NCBI RefSeq assembly: GCF_947507565.1
Contig: NC_089181.1
Location: 2,985,614 to 3,049,613 of the forward strand
DNA from: Oscarella lobularis
Lineage: Eukaryota > Porifera > Homoscleromorpha > Homosclerophorida > Oscarellidae
Length of the DNA stretch: 64,000 nucleotides
Reading direction: 5' to 3'
The position numbers were made by a program, and so were the translations under genes. The notes beneath the pieces were generated by a model. The model had not been told where the DNA came from. It saw nothing but the letters and a program-made list of their open reading frames with translations, and did not search any database. Shown here piece by piece: positions 56,235 through 64,000 of the stretch (position 1 is the stretch's first letter; every line of letters starts with the position of its first letter).

Positions 56235-56560
56235 ACGAAATTGATCTGGGAATCGTAATAGAGAGGAGATTCTTTCAGTAGAACCAACCGGCCAGTCAGC
56301 AGCCAGCGAGTCAGTCATAAAATATTTACTTTCAGAAGCTCCAGTGGGCGCTGCGTACCTACATGTGGGAAAGTGATACGGTAACGACATAGATATCGTT
56401 AGTAGTAGAGAAAAGATTTACCGTAGGTGTAGTCTTATTTAATTTAAGAATATCGGTTTCTCACCTATTGCCACCCACCTTTTTTTCCGTTGTCCGATGA
56501 AGTTGAAAAAAATTAAAGTAGGATTAAACGCAAAAAAACGTGTCGAATTTGGTGTCATCT
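56235..56560. other. convergent 3' intergenic region
   Basis: This separates the MLK stop from the pecanex stop and holds the 3' untranslated regions of both. No gene was seen. Confidence 0.5.
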
Positions 56561-63361
<6,801 letters not shown>

Positions 63362-63517
63362 TGGGTTTCGAAGCGCGCCACTGTTTCGCTGACGCTGGGA
63401 TGACGCGGATCGACTTTGTACGGGAAAGGAGAGGTGACGTGTCGCTCGACTGCGTAACAATGCGCGGAGTGAGGGAGTAGATAAATAGTTGATTATTTAT
63501 ACTCTGTGCACGCTACG

Positions 63518-64000
63518 TTATTGAAATTCCTGATCAACTACTGAAATCAAGTCGTCGTCAGTAATAAAAATAATTAAATCACAATTAAACAGCGGAGCTA
63601 TTTGATCGACGTCTGAATTGTCAGTACGACTCAGACCTGCAAAACGCTCCACAGGTAATGCGCGACGAGCATCTCTAGCGACGAGAAGTTCAGCTGACAA
63701 AGGTTCTCTTGAAAATTCTGGCACAGCAAATGCATCCTGCCCCATTTCTAATAATTCACGATAGTAAGACTCTAAAAGGGTGATTGTTAGAGACTTCCCT
63801 AATGACGTCTGCTGACTACAACTTACTATCAAAAAAGTCGACGTTAGATTCAATTTCCCTTGCCTCCAGTATGTGTCCTCTTCGGTGAATGTTAGCTGCA
63901 AATTTTTCGAGGCTCATTCTAGCCCTTGACGTATTGATTATGTGAAGTAAGACGGACTTGAGCCTAGCTTCCCCGCTGTCCGTTTCCCTTTCCTTATGCG
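63518..64000 (-). CDS. unrecognised protein, 3' part only
   Basis: A minus-strand frame enters from the right edge with KFAANIHRRGHILEAREIES then VDFFDS. After a short intron (about 63771-63829, donor side TAAG, acceptor TTAG) it continues with YYRELLEMGQDAFAVPEFSR, then LLVARDARRALPVERFAGLS, and ends VVDQEFQ (stop 63518-63520). The two exons join in frame. No family was recognised. The segment is charged, helical and has no membrane helix. The start lies outside the window, as does most of the gene. Confidence 0.5.

Overview
The window looks like nuclear DNA from an early-branching animal with a very compact genome. Most introns are about 45-70 bp, genes are often 15-300 bp apart, and several pairs share short divergent promoters. 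The gene set is metazoan: pecanex, VPS13B, VIPAS39, RTRAF, GPR137, TANGO1-like, a mixed-lineage kinase, and WAP/VWC/antistasin/SEA mosaic proteins. Compactness plus this content suggests a sponge, perhaps a homoscleromorph such as Oscarella. That placement is inference. No bacterial, viral or transposon gene was recognised.

Layout. 1-1768 (minus): three small related membrane proteins with a signal peptide, an acidic or Asp/His-rich ectodomain and one transmembrane helix. 2123-5097 (plus): a membrane mosaic protein with WAP, VWC-like, antistasin-like and SEA domains. 5263-16167: a serine peptidase S28 (PRCP/DPP7-like) tandem array on the minus strand, with three intact genes and two pseudogenes carrying the same internal deletion. 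Inside the array a segmental duplication carries an unusual plus-strand gene (9586-11644) encoding two basic NLS-like stretches, an HxHxH motif and a heptad-repeat tail. Its second copy (13005-14168) is gutted, but its repeat is expanded.

16220-31971 is a dense housekeeping stretch: RINT1, ERO1, a MAM-domain secreted protein, a 2OG-Fe(II) prolyl-4-hydroxylase-like protein, SAC3D1, COA6, ADF/cofilin, GPR137, RTRAF and the N-terminal part of a TANGO1/MIA3-like gene that runs into a 200-bp assembly gap (31972-32171). Many of these serve the secretory and endolysosomal pathway (RINT1, ERO1, TANGO1, GPR137, and further on VIPAS39 and VPS13B). This clustering is noted but not claimed to be functional.

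33241-64000: VIPAS39 (minus), two tandem intronless LGR-like GPCRs (plus), a 12-kb VPS13B (minus), a mixed-lineage kinase (plus, divergent from VPS13B), pecanex (minus) and the 3' part of an unrecognised minus-strand gene at the right edge.

Most notable for follow-up: four GC-AG introns in two nearby genes (three in ERO1, one in SAC3D1), a long imperfect hairpin inside a 140-nt VPS13B intron, the HxHxH/heptad gene and its rearranged copy, the acidic membrane-protein family, and GPCR paralogs whose divergence is concentrated in the middle of the protein. Exon structures were built by eye from reading frame, splice motifs and recalled family conservation. Most are not transcript-verified.
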